DNA from: Calvatia gigantea
Lineage: Eukaryota; Basidiomycota; Agaricomycetes; Agaricales; Lycoperdaceae
Reading direction: 5' to 3'
DNA length: 64,000 nucleotides
Assembly (NCBI GenBank): GCA_025093985.1
Contig: JACAAK010000003.1
Coordinates: forward strand, 4,464,001 to 4,528,000
Positions within the stretch are counted from its first letter, which is position 1, and the number at the start of each line of letters is the position of its first letter. The position numbers were made by a program, and so were the translations under genes. Under the pieces are notes generated by a model. The model did not search any database and was not told the origin of the DNA. It saw only the letters and a program-made list of their open reading frames with translations. This document shows positions 32,231 to 42,344 of this stretch, piece after piece.

Positions 32231-32830
32231 AAAATTGTTTGCATCCGGCCCCCAAGTGTTTCATAGAATAGGCATTCGGAAACTAAGAACATCCCTAAAG
32301 GCTTAGTCGTCCATGTCCATCTTGGAAATTGTAATCTTTTCTTCTACCAGATAGTCCAGAGGTCCCGTTAGAATAATCAAGTATACAGTGCTCAGTGAGC
32401 AGGAAACAATGGTAGCGTAGTGTGAGGCAAGCAGGTTTGCTAAGGTGCAAAGGGCCCCATGGTAGTCAACGACCGTAAATCAATACACCATTGCTGGCGG
32501 AGACGGTCTGCATGGTGGTAGTAAGGTAGAGAGTACAATGTCGGTCACACAACCCAAATATGAATCGTCCCCACGCTAGCTACATTGCAGTAGGAACGTC
32601 GTGGAATATTGACCCGATTGATTCTGACTAGCCTGACCCTAGCTGCGGAAGCTGTTTTCCCAAGATGGAAGATCGAGATGGACTAGAGATCGAAGATATG
32701 TGTTGGAGAGTGGTGGACGGATTAAGTAGACTTGATCCCAGATTCAGTACTGATCAGAGACGACCTTATTTCAGACCCCAGAAAGGGGTTTATTAGGAAC
32801 CAGGTTGGGGTCCATGGACCTGGAGCAAAC
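32231..32830. other. No gene seen
   Basis: Unique-looking noncoding sequence between the malic-enzyme remnant and the promoter of copy 6. No conserved frame, repeat or motif was noticed. Confidence 0.4.
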
Positions 32831-32866
32831 TTTATAAGTCTGCACATTCAGGCTAATATGCGCCAG
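32831..32866 (+). promoter_or_regulatory. Core promoter of small gene copy 6
   Basis: TTTATAAGTCTGCACATTCAGGCTAATATGCG, 218 bp before the first exon. Confidence 0.55.
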
Positions 32867-33048
32867 AGATTCCATCACCTCTTGTTCTTTCCTACATCCT
32901 ACTCTACCTACAAGTGGCACAGCTGCCCCCCACCCCAAGGACCATACCCCCAAGATTGTGAAAACGCATATCCCGCCGGTTTATCACCCCCTTATATCCC
33001 CCGCCCACGAAGTTCGCCAACTTCATCCGAGGGAAAGGAACGATAATC

Positions 33049-34032
33049 ACGCTCAATGGAGGTTCGAGATTACTCGATTCTGCTTGTTACCAATTGTCCT
33101 CGCCAGTTTCACAGCGGCAATGGCTCCCCATATCAACGAGCAAGCCCTCAAGGCACTGCAAGTCGCAGGACAGTCTTTTCCTGTCCCCGGCATTGCCACC
33201 GCGGCAAGTGTTGCTCTCTCTATCCTTGAGGTCGTTCAGGTGAGGATAGTGGTATTAATTCATCTAGCATAGTGATCTTATAGGTATCCTAGACGGCAAA
33301 GACCAGTCAAGAAGAGTTGATCGCGATAGGAAGGGACTCATGTTTCATCGTAGAGACCGTAATCCAAAGGGTACAAGTGGACCAGAATGGACGGATTCTC
33401 AACGATCTCATGATGCTACGACACAAAGACATGCTAGTCGCGTACGTGAGCTTCCCTTCTTCTGACATCTCTGGTTAGTGCTCAAAGCCGTACAGTGATT
33501 TGTAATACATCGAGAAACGTGTCAGGAAGGTTAAAACACGGTCTGGAGTAAAGAGAATTTTCAATCGTCAACTGGACCAAGGTACGATCCAAGGCTGTTG
33601 AGGACGCCTCACAGGTGCTATTGCTCTATTCGGTGTCAGTGATCCCTCGCAGTATCATTCATGACGTGTTTCAGAACTGGTCCCTTCTAGCTTCAATATG
33701 ACGATGAGATTCGCGAGCAGCTGGCTAGTGTGCACAACCTCCTGATTATAGTGCTCGGAGCGTTGTTACACCCCCCGTTTCCACAAATACAACTACAGCC
33801 GCGGCAATAGCAAATACCCCCTCCTTCTATCCCCCAATGCCATTTCAACAAACCCAGAGGTCCTCCATTTCCGCAATCCGGTATGATTTACAATCGAGTT
33901 TTTCTGCTTCTACCCCTGTCCCTACACCTATGGCTTCACCACCCAGGCCCCGAAGATCGCAAGAAAGGGCGGGACGACGAGCAGCGCCGGACAAAACGAA
34001 AGTGAACGAAATCCCCCAGGGGCAGGTGGGTA
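33049..34032 (+). pseudogene. MLKL-N-terminal-like small protein, copy 6 (broken, chimeric 3' end)
   Basis: The 13-nt exon start is ACG instead of ATG (33049). The internal ATG at 33120 remains. Exon 1 (33115-33239) and exon 2 (33293-33441) are open. Exon 3 has TAA in place of CGA (DLRY motif) and TGA in place of CGA (DCRERL motif), and exon 4 (from about 33692) has TAG in place of TGG in the linker. The linker is of the long type (QERAGRRAAPDKTKVNEIPQ). At about 34032 the gene runs into a piece of segment X at a shared TTTCGG, and its own tail is lost. The stops are all C-to-T or G-to-A type changes. Confidence 0.85.
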
Positions 34033-34355
34033 TAGTATTTCGGCTGCAAGACAAAAATAGGGATACCATATAGCACGGTTGGCTATCACGTCGATATTCT
34101 CGGGATTTAAGTCAAAGCATTAAGAGTCTCGCTGAAAACAAAGTCGAAGTCGAATCGATGGGACCTGTGAGTCGAACTATACACACTCAAACGAATTATA
34201 CCTTACATACATTTCCAGAGTAGCATTTTCTTTCTTCCTTCCCGGAGATCGGACTGGGCTGGCAGTGCCGGCCTTCATCAATATCCATACCACCAGCGCA
34301 GACCAAGATTCAACACTCCTGAAGTTGGTGTCACGTCCACGTGTCCCTGCTTGAC
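34033..34355 (+). pseudogene. Segment X fragment 3, embedded between small-gene parts
   Basis: Matches the middle of segment X at 45.62-45.86 kb (AAAACAAAGTCGAAGTCGAATCGATGGGACCTGTGAGTC, then CATTTTCTTTCTTC and GATTCAACACTCCTGAAGTTGG). Both ends join small-gene sequence, so this is a recombination product and not part of an ordered unit. Confidence 0.6.
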
Positions 34356-34646
34356 CCATCAGAATTGTTATCCAGACCCAAAGTGTTACAAGTAAGAGCG
34401 GAACAGCGAGCAGCTGGGGATCAAGGACGAACGAATGACGTTACCCAGCAGCAAATGACCATGACGTCATTGAGCTTGACTGGTTCCCTAGCTGGGATGC
34501 GATCCAATTCCTTCCAGGGTACCATGAATCCTCTTTCCCCTGGTGTCGGCTATGGTTACGTTGCAGGGGTTGTGAATATTACAAGGGATAATAGTGTCAC
34601 CGTCTTCGGGACTGGCAACCGCATCCATTTGTCTTTTTCTCGGTGA
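34356..34646 (+). pseudogene. Small-protein tail fragment from another family copy
   Basis: The 3' part of a last exon: long-linker signature (QVRAEQRAAGDQGRTNDVTQ), a GMRSNSF..T segment, GYVAGVVNITRDNSVTVFGTG and a stop at 34644-34646. It is open throughout. Its closest relative by eye is the tail of copy 2, not copy 6 just upstream, so the locus is a mosaic of two copies. Confidence 0.75.
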
Positions 34647-35180
34647 GAACCGACATACTTACCCCTTTCTTCGTATATGTAATTTCTTTTTCGGGGGATA
34701 GATGTTCCCACTGCGGGCGCCACGCAGCATTATTGGTGTAACAGATATTTCTGATTCCGCTGTGAAGATGGAAAAAACATGGCAACATGACATTCCTTAC
34801 CTCCATCAGTCATTGAATCTCCACTCTGCATTGAAGTATTCGGTACCTATTGTACTCAAGTAGTTTTGCTCGCGTTAAGTAAGATACCTTGCTGTGATTC
34901 CAGCTTGGGAATGATTAGGACTAGTAGTGAACTTACTCTCAGCCTATGAACTGAAATCGCCGTATGTAGACCACATTCTCTCCTTAAATCTTTCCATACC
35001 CATGTGCTACTACGGGGTTGGTGAATCAAAGCTCCAGCGATCAGTGATGGGTGCAAGAGCCGCACACCCGCACCATTGTTGGCCGGACTTATCCTCCTCG
35101 CGGTGGGGGCTGGGTCTGGATGCTTCGAATACGAAGCTACACTGTTTTTCATGCGTGGCTTTTAGACAGAGCCACCACCA
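34647..35180. other. Duplicated 3' flank, no gene
   Basis: Matches the flanks at 3150-3640 and 37490-37990, including GCTTCGAATACGAAGCTACAC. It ends where malic-enzyme sequence begins. Confidence 0.6.
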
Positions 35181-35362
35181 ATCAAGGCTCTCCCGTTGGA
35201 CGACGCCACGTTATCATGAGCGCCGGAGCGCCAGGTCTTGGTATTGCGAAACAACCCCAACACGCCAGGGTCGCGGCAGACAAATTATCAAAGGAAGATG
35301 CCGACAGCAAGTTCTGGTTAATTTGGGAAGACGGCGTGATATACGATATTATTAATGGCTGA
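35181..35362 (+). pseudogene. Malic enzyme fragment, nucleotide-binding region
   Basis: Reads NQGSPVGRRHVIMSAGAPGL then GIA, a short gap, and ADKLSKEDADSKFWLIWEDG to a stop at 35360-35362. It corresponds to 31515-31680 of the long malic-enzyme remnant and preserves the KFWLIWEDGVI stretch lost there. It covers only about 60 codons. Confidence 0.7.
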
Positions 35363-36126
35363 GCGAAAGGGGTGCACCGCTAAGGGCCGAACTGAGAGAT
35401 TCATGAGGAATAATGAGGCAAGTTGGGAGTGTTATGTATGGCTGCTGGGGTTTATGCTCATAAAAAGGATAAAGCCGACCATGTTGATCGGATGCTCAAC
35501 TGCTGCTGCGGCATTTAGCGCGAAGCTCAGCTGAACGCTGGGTTTGGCAAGTTCCGTTGGATTTGGCAAATTCCGTTGGGTTTGGCAAATTCCGTTGGGT
35601 TTGGCAAATTCCGTTGACGGGACCTTTTGGCAAATTCCGATGGTGGCACCCTACGGCAACTTCCATTGATGGCACCTTTGCTCAATTACAGATACCATCA
35701 TCTGCACGTAGTTCAGATAGCCCCCAATTCAGATGTCACATTGGCCACGACTCCCCAGCCAGAGTCCCCAATCGTCTGATCAGGTATGAGCGACAGAGAG
35801 TCACTTTGACCCCTTCAACCGCTTTGTAGTTTAGAAAATGTGCGCAAAATAAATGGAATATGCACTAGGTAGCACACAAATATGGGTAATTTATGACAAA
35901 GTGTTGCACGAGATACAGATGTTCATCCAAATTAAGGGTCATCCTAAGTCCATGGTTTGAGTGTTCACCTGGGAGGAACCGACATAGTCATGGCCTCGGC
36001 CACTCCCGGTGGCAGTTCATCCGGTATCCTCCAAATTGTCACAGCTCTCTGGAACGTGTCCAACTTGAAGGCACTTGCCGATTGAGTTAAGTACCGAAAA
36101 ACGCTCATTTAACCTGATGGCGACCC
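35363..36126. repeat. 19-bp tandem repeats within a non-genic stretch
   Basis: Four units of TTTGGCAAATTCCGTTGGG run from 35543 to 35618, with two degenerate units to about 35670. The rest of the stretch up to the promoter at 36127 shows no gene. A 90-codon frame crossing the repeats is an artefact of the repeat. Confidence 0.75.
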
Positions 36127-36162
36127 TTTATAAGTCCGCATATCCAGGCCAATATGCTACAC
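36127..36162 (+). promoter_or_regulatory. Core promoter of small gene copy 7
   Basis: TTTATAAGTCCGCATATCCA then GGCCAATATGC: TATA box plus a classical CCAAT, 222 bp before the first exon. This is the best-preserved example. Confidence 0.65.
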
Positions 36163-36348
36163 AACAGATCTCGTTGTCCTACCCCCCTTTCCTACATCCT
36201 ACTCTACTCACAATTGGTTTGATTGTTCCTCTGAATCATTCCAAAAATTCTCAAACCATACTTGAAAAGCGCGAAAACCCACATCGCCGCTGATTCACTC
36301 CCCTCTTCAGAAGTCCGCCCACTTTATCGAAGAAAAGGAACCAAGAGC

Positions 36349-37487
36349 ATGTCCAATAGAGGTTTGAATTATCTGGTCCTCCTTGTTGCAAACTGTCCTC
36401 ACCAGTTCAAAAGCAGAAATTTCTCTCAACATCGTCGAGGCACTGCAAATTGCAGGGCGGTCGTTTCCTGTCCCTGGTATTGCCATTGCGGCAGGTGTTG
36501 CTCTTTCCATCTTTGAAATTGTTCAGGTGAGGAGCATAACATTACTCCGCCCCGCCTATAGCCCTCATCGTATCGCAGAAGGTGAAGACCAACAAGGAAG
36601 AATTTATCACGATAGGAAGGGATTCCTGCTTAATTGTAGAGACCATAATTCAAAAGGTGCTTGAAGTTGGCCAGGGTGGACAAATCTTCAACGACCCCAC
36701 GATGTTACGACACGCAGACATGCTGGTTGTGTATGTTGAGCTTCCCTTCCTCTGATACGCCAACTAGCGCTCAAAGCTGCACAGCGACTTGCGATACATC
36801 GAGGGACATGTCAGGAAGGCTACAGAGCGGTCCGGGGTGAAGAGATTATTCAGTTATCGACTGGACCAAGACACGATTCAAGACTGTCGAGAACGCCTCA
36901 CGCGCGCTATGATGACTTTCTTCTGTGTGAGTGATCTTTGTAATACTCCTCGTGACATAATTTAGAACTGATTTTCCCCTTAGTTTCAATACGACCGTGA
37001 GATCCGCAGGCAGTTGGCCGATCTGCACCACCTCTTGATTATGGTGCTTGGGGCGCCATCGCCCCATCTATCTCTGCGACTCCAACCACGACCGCAGTGG
37101 CAAATGCCCTCTTCTCCGTCGCCTCCTCCTCAACAAACGCAAATACCCCCTATTTCTACTATCCATCTTGACCAAATACCAAACTTCCCCATTCTTGCAG
37201 CTTCGCCACCAAGGCCCCAAATAATGCAAGAACTTGGGGCAGAACAAGGAGCAGGGGGAGGTCAAGCACGAGCGAGCGAACTTACCCAACAGCAAATGGA
37301 CATGAATTTATCGAACTCGACTGGTTTTCCAGTCAGGATGCGATTCAATTCCTTTCGGGATACCACGAATCATCTTTCTCCTGGTGTCAGCTATCCTTAT
37401 GTTGTAGGGTGCCCGAATAATACGAGGGATGATAGCTTCAATGTCATTGGGAGCGGGAATCATATCTATTTATCTTTTGGTCGGTGA
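36349..37487 (+). CDS. MLKL-N-terminal-like (HeLo/HELL type) small protein, copy 7, intact long-linker form
   Basis: Predicted exons 36349-36361, 36417-36526, 36579-36730, 36785-36926 and 36984-37487, about 306 aa, all phases consistent. The internal start ATG of other copies is absent, so translation must begin in the 13-nt exon (MSNR). Helix 1 is shortened at NEQTLK, and exons 2 and 3 each carry one extra codon. The domain reads ALQIAGRSFPVPGIAIAAGV...IFEIVQ, TNKEEFITIGRD, RHADMLVV, DLRYIEGHVRKA and IQDCRERLTRAMMTF. The last exon is much longer than in copies 3 and 4: a Pro-rich linker, the QELGAEQGAGGGQARASELT signature, then NNTRDDSFNVIGSGNHIYL and a stop at 37485-37487. It represents the intact long-linker subgroup. 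The function is inferred as for copies 3 and 4. Confidence 0.78.
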
Positions 37488-38632
37488 AAACCGACATACC
37501 TCTTTTTTTCTGGGGATAGCTATTCCCGTTATGCGCACTGTACCGCATTATTAACGTAATGGACATTTCTGTGGCATCCCGGCGCCAGGATGGAAAAAAT
37601 ATGGCATTCCTTACCCCCCTTGGTTAATCAAATTAATCAATTCCCGCTCTGCCTTGAAATAGGTGGTACTTATTTAAACGGTTCTACTCGCGTTAAGTGG
37701 GGTGTCTCACTACGATTCCAACTTATGGGTAATTTTGGGCCGGTTTGGATTTCTTACGAACAGAAAGCGCCGTATTTGGACACGCTCTCTGACTGCATTT
37801 TTCTGTACCCGCCCGCCTGCTACGTGGTCAATGAATCAAGCCCCAGCGATTGATGGGTGCAAGAGTCGTTCACCCTCTCCATCATTTATCGGGTTCAACC
37901 TCTACGTGGTTTGGACTGGGATTGGATGCTTCGAGTACAACCATTTTTCGTGCGCGCCCTTTGGACGGAGCCATCACCATCTTGACAATTCGATGCGCCT
38001 TGAGGAAGGAGTCATGCGATGTACCTCTGCGGGGTCGGAACGTTGATCGGAGTGGAGGGTGATGAAGTGTTCACTGTCGTCGTGAGGTGGTTTCAAGTTT
38101 GATGAGAGCGCAATATTGAGTATTGATAACAAATTTGTTCGCGGTTTCCAGGGGGTGGAACAGATAAAATTAACTTTGCGGGATGGAAGGCCGCCATTGG
38201 GACTACCACGTCGGCCTCACTAAAAGGGGGAACAGGGATGTGGTGAGCTGAGCGTGCGTTCGAAAACGATAGTAAATACGGCGAGTGGGCCAACTCCCTA
38301 GCGCATTTTCGGCGACTCACCGCTACCCTTGCCTTAAAGGAACTCATTGGGATGGAGCTGAAATGGGATTACCCACGGAATTCATGCTGCCATTTTCGAG
38401 GAAGGAGAGCTATGAAATTTCGTTGTTGTGGGTCCCAATGGTTCAGTGTGGGGGACTGTTGTTTGGGTCGGACTTCGAGGGGTCGTCCACGTGTTGTCCC
38501 GGACATAAGTAATCGCGCACAATCCAGGCAGAGTGGTCCTTAATATATTAATTAGACCAACCAGGGCACAAGTTTACTTACTTGGATTTCCATTCCCACG
38601 ACTGACAGACGCCTTCCAGCCAACTCCCAACC
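37488..38632. other. Duplicated flank between copy 7 and F-box-like remnant
   Basis: Shares blocks with 3150-4230: GATGCTTCGAGTACAACC near 37927 and GGAACTCATTGGGATGGAGC near 38338 have equivalents near 3618 and 3708. Overlapping frames here are not conserved between copies. Confidence 0.6.
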
Positions 38633-39220
38633 AATGTCCATTCTCCATCGGTCCCGTCCTGCCCGTCGAGCTCTTCCACGAAATCCTCCACAAGCTCCCT
38701 CACTATGACGATCCCACGATACTAAAACTCGTCTGCACGATGCTCCGATACATCGCGTAATCTCAGCGCTCAGCCTCAACCAGTTCCCATCTCCGCGGTG
38801 AACCAACGACCAGGAAGCGGGACGGGGACAGAAACAAGGGGAAGAACGGCAAAGAGAAACAAACCGTTCATATCTCCTCCAATATGTCTCCTCTCGCATA
38901 TACACTGCCTCACATTGCACAGGGTTGGAGGAGCCTGATTCTGAGGAGAGGCCGTATCCCAGCGTCTATTTAAATGCCTGTGCTTCTTTGGTGAGGGTAG
39001 CTGGAGTGTATGGGGCCGAATTTGCTGAGAGGGTGTCATTAAGAGCCCCGTTTGCGGTGGTGGAGGAGGAGGGGAGAAAGAGGAGTGGTGATGAAGTGGG
39101 CCGACAATTGGAAAACTAAACGCTGTGCTGGCTTGAGGCGCGGAATGGTTCAGCTTCTGACAACCCGTCACACGTTGCAGCCGCTCTAATCTCAAATTTT
39201 GGCTCGTTGAGGGACGATTA
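38633..39220 (+). pseudogene. F-box-like gene remnant 5
   Basis: This copy shows the clearest F-box start: SIGPVLPVELFHEILHKLPH, then DDPTILKLVCTMLRYIA and TAA at 38758-38760. The ATG (38634) is one frame off the conserved segment, because CATTCTCC replaces CATC. After the stop the LNQFPSPR segment and LVRVAGVYGAEFAERVSLRA remain readable to about 39118, then a DNPSHVAAALISNFGSL-like piece. The first 35 residues match the helix 1-2 pattern of an F-box. Not functional as read. Confidence 0.55.
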
Positions 39221-40076
39221 GGGGGGATTTGCTCTTTAGGCGGCAGTGCTTCTACTGAAGTACTGAAGCTTCCTAGTCCGACGTGACTGTCCTACACCTA
39301 CCTCGACCCAGAAAGGGAATCGCCGCAACCTCAGCTTCTCTTCGACACCTGCCGTCCCAACGAGGGTCCCCTGGCCAAATATCGAATCTGGATCGATGAG
39401 ACAAAACAAGAGCTATCGTTTCGTGTCGTTACATATTCACAGAATACTGACGGCAAAAATCAGTCTCCCTGATCAGCGTCGGTTTATACTCATTGCTTTT
39501 TTCTGCATAGAGGAGACTCGGAACCGCATCCACCAAACTGAATATGAAGGCTCATTAACCGTAACGACTCGAACTGGTACAACTCCCTTTCGGCAAGTCC
39601 TTTTTTCAGTCTTTTGGATTGCGAGACGAAAGCGGAGATATCCTAGGATCAAGGCCAATCATTACGTCGGTATTTTCGAGAGTCAAATCGGTGCGGGGGG
39701 TTTCGCTGAAAACGAAGTAGAATGATACATGCTCAGATGACACACCTCACATACTGTACCCCTTCAGAATGACGTTTCCTTTCTTCCCGGAGATCGTGTT
39801 GTGTTCTTGGCGCTCACTTCCATCAACGTACCGTCCGCCCAGAACAAGGTTCAACGCCTCCGAAGTTGGTGTTACCTCGCCACGTCTCTGTTCCTTAGGC
39901 ACCACATCTCCCCCCATCGTTCAGCGGCTCTCCGCGCACCTATCTTGTTGGTACCTACGAAGATACAATGAGGGGGATTATCATCACAATCACGGCCACA
40001 ATTTGCCAACCGTCGTGCAAGACTTCGGGAATTTGGAGCCATCTCTGAGGGACGACACCAGCCGCTGTTAGATTTC
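39221..40076 (+). pseudogene. Segment X remnant 4
   Basis: Reads FDTCRPNEGPLAKYRIWIDE followed by TKQELSFRVVTYSQNTDG, SLPDQRR.ILIAFFCIEETR and TEYEGSLTVT (39345-39570) with few interruptions, then SVFWIARRKR, FASEVGVTSPR and NLPTVVQDFGNLEPSLRD (39990-40070). This is the best evidence that segment X was protein-coding: the first 80 residues are nearly open. I do not recognise the fold. Confidence 0.5.
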
Positions 40077-40830
40077 CTGGAGACGAGCGCAGATGGGAAT
40101 CGGCTGTTGGTCCTGGATCTGACGTAGATTACTGCGATGGTAACATCCGCAGCATGAAGTCCTGCTCTTTTTTCTTTGAAGGTTTTCCTCCCTCGTGCCA
40201 GAGCGGTGTGCCATCCGTCAGCTAACCCAGCTTAGGTGTAGACTGTTGACTCGCGTGTATATACGAATTTCGGAATGTGCTTCGATTGTCTCGAGGCTGG
40301 TTGCTTACTTCCCCTGAAATGTTCCTTTGAGTGTGCCCCCGGGAACAACCGCCTTGAGTACTTGACACTTGGCATTAGATCAGGTGACGTGTGATAAAGC
40401 TATATCTTCCATGATCATCTCCAGATCAGCCGACAAAGTGGCTCCTGAGAATATCTGGGTATGTATTCCCCATCGTCGGAATATTATAAATGTCAAGCCT
40501 GATATACAATTACGGGCCCCAGATGCACCTTATATTCTCATTCTGAAGATCCAAAAAATTCCCGACGCGCCACTGCTATCAACTGGCTACCGAAGGACTT
40601 ACCGCTACATAGCCCTGTATGGCGATCTAGTTAGGAACGTAGCGCAAACCAACTTGATTGGCTTTTAATTCAGTAGGGCTACAAATAGCTGGCGTCGTGC
40701 GGGCAGGCTGTCCCAGGCGAGCCAAGTACGACAAAGGCTTACACAACTCGAAATAGGCCACATGAATCTTGTCCAAAATCTCATGAGAATCGCCAAAATC
40801 AGGTGGTAATCCCAGCCACGGCCTATCATC
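40077..40830 (+). other. Unassigned region with one 99-codon frame
   Basis: The frame at 40369-40668 reads DKVAPENIWVCIP, VKPDIQLRAPDAPYILILKI and GYRRTYRYIALYGDL. It looks protein-like in composition, but it has no counterpart elsewhere in the window and I recognise no family. The rest holds nothing identifiable. Confidence 0.25.
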
Positions 40831-40932
40831 TGTTTTTTCAAATTTGCCACGGCCCATCATGGTTTTCTCAAATTTGCCACAGCCCATCATGATTTTCTCA
40901 AATTTGCCACAGCCCATCATGGTTTTCACAAA
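40831..40932. repeat. 30-bp tandem repeat, three units plus partials
   Basis: TTTTCTCAAATTTGCCACAG then CCCATCATGG, repeated at 40831, 40861 and 40891 with few differences and degenerate flanking units. It lies just upstream of the copy 8 promoter. A 100-codon antisense frame across it is a repeat artefact. Confidence 0.9.
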
Positions 40933-40971
40933 TCGAGTTGGTACCTTACAAGGTGGTTGGAGGCGAAACCC

Positions 40972-41005
40972 TTATAAGCCTGCAAATCCAGGCCAATATG
41001 TTACT
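40972..41005 (+). promoter_or_regulatory. Core promoter of small gene copy 8
   Basis: CTTATAAGCCTGCAAATCCA then GGCCAATATG, 204 bp before the first exon. The first T of the TATA box is changed, and CCAAT is kept. Confidence 0.55.
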
Positions 41006-41174
41006 CTGGAGATTCCATCGCCTTGCCCCTAAGCGGTGTCATTGCTCCTCATCCCGAGAAATCTCAAGCTATATTTGAAAGACGTGAAAACTCACACATT
41101 GCTGCTGGTTCACTCCCCCTCACCACCCTCCCGCAAAGTTCACCAACTTCATCTGAGGGAAAGGAACCAAAAGC

Positions 41175-42344
41175 ATGTCCAACGAAGGTTCAAAATTGCT
41201 TAACCCTGCTTGTAGTGAAATGTCCTCACTGGTTTAACAGTGGCAATTGTTCTCAACGTCAATGAGCAAACCCTCAAGGCATTGCTAGTTGCAGGACAAT
41301 TTTTTTCCTGTCCCTGGCTTTGCCATCGCGGCAAATGTCGCCCTCTCTATCCTTGAGGTGGTTCAGGTGAGGGGAGTCATTTGAGTTCACCTGGTATAAT
41401 GGTCTTATTGATATCCAAGACGGCAAAGACCAGTAGAGAAGAATTAATCACGATAGGAAGGGATTCTTGTTTCATCGTAGAGACCATAATCTACAGGGTG
41501 CAGGTGGGCCAGAGTGGGCGGATCGTCAAGGACCCCGCAATCCTACGACACGCGGACATGCTGGTAGCGTACGTGAGTTCCTTTCTCCCGATATCTCTGA
41601 CCAGTGCTCAAAGCCGTACAGTGATTTGCGATACATCGAGAAACGTATCGGGAAGGTTAAAACACGGTCTGGAATGAAGAGAATATTTAATCATCGACTG
41701 GACCAAGGTGCGATTCAAGCCTGTCGAGAACGCCTCACACACGCTATGGCTCTATTCAGTGTAAGTGATCCCTCGCAATAATATTTATGACGTGTTTCGG
41801 AACTGGTCCCTCCTAGTTTCAATACGACAACGAGATTCGCGAGCAGCTGGCTAGCGTGCACAACCTCATGACTACAATGCTCGAAGCATTGTCGCACCCT
41901 CCATCCCCACAAATACAATTACAGCCACGGTGGCAAATCCCCTCTCCTTTTATCCCCCTAACTTCCTCTCAACAAACCCAGGGGTCCTCCATTTCCACTA
42001 TCCAGTATGAATTGCGATCTGATGTTTCAGCTTTCATGGATGCTCCTACTCCTATGACTTCACTACCCGACTCCAAAAGATCGAGAGGAAGCGCGGGACG
42101 ACGAGCAGCCCCGGACCAAGCACGAACAAATGATTTCCCCCAGCAGCAGGTGGATGTGGCACCACCGAGTCCGACTAACCCTCTCATCCAGCCGGCATTG
42201 GACCGCTTCCAAGATACCCAGAATCAGGTTTCTCCTGGTGCCGGTTCCACTTATGTTATAGGGGACGTGAGCAATACAAGCCGAGATGATAGCTTTAACG
42301 TCTTCGGAGCTGGTCATAACATCTATCTCTCTTTCAAACGGTGA
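41175..42344 (+). pseudogene. MLKL-N-terminal-like small protein, copy 8 (one frameshift in a T run)
   Basis: Exons 41175-41187, 41241-41366, 41420-41568, 41622-41760 and 41817-42344. Splice sites and phases are intact. The internal Met is Ile (ATT), so the start must be the 13-nt exon. Exon 1 contains a run of seven T at about 41302-41308 (GGACAATTTTTTTCC), where other copies fit six positions (TCTTTT). This one extra base is the only lesion, and the remaining exons are fully open to the stop at 42342-42344. The long linker (SRGSAGRRAAPDQARTNDFP with a QQQVD) and tail (TSRDDSFNVFGAGHNIYL) are well kept. Because the defect is a homopolymer length change, a sequencing error is a real possibility, in which case this is a fourth intact gene of about 318 aa. 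Confidence 0.8.
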
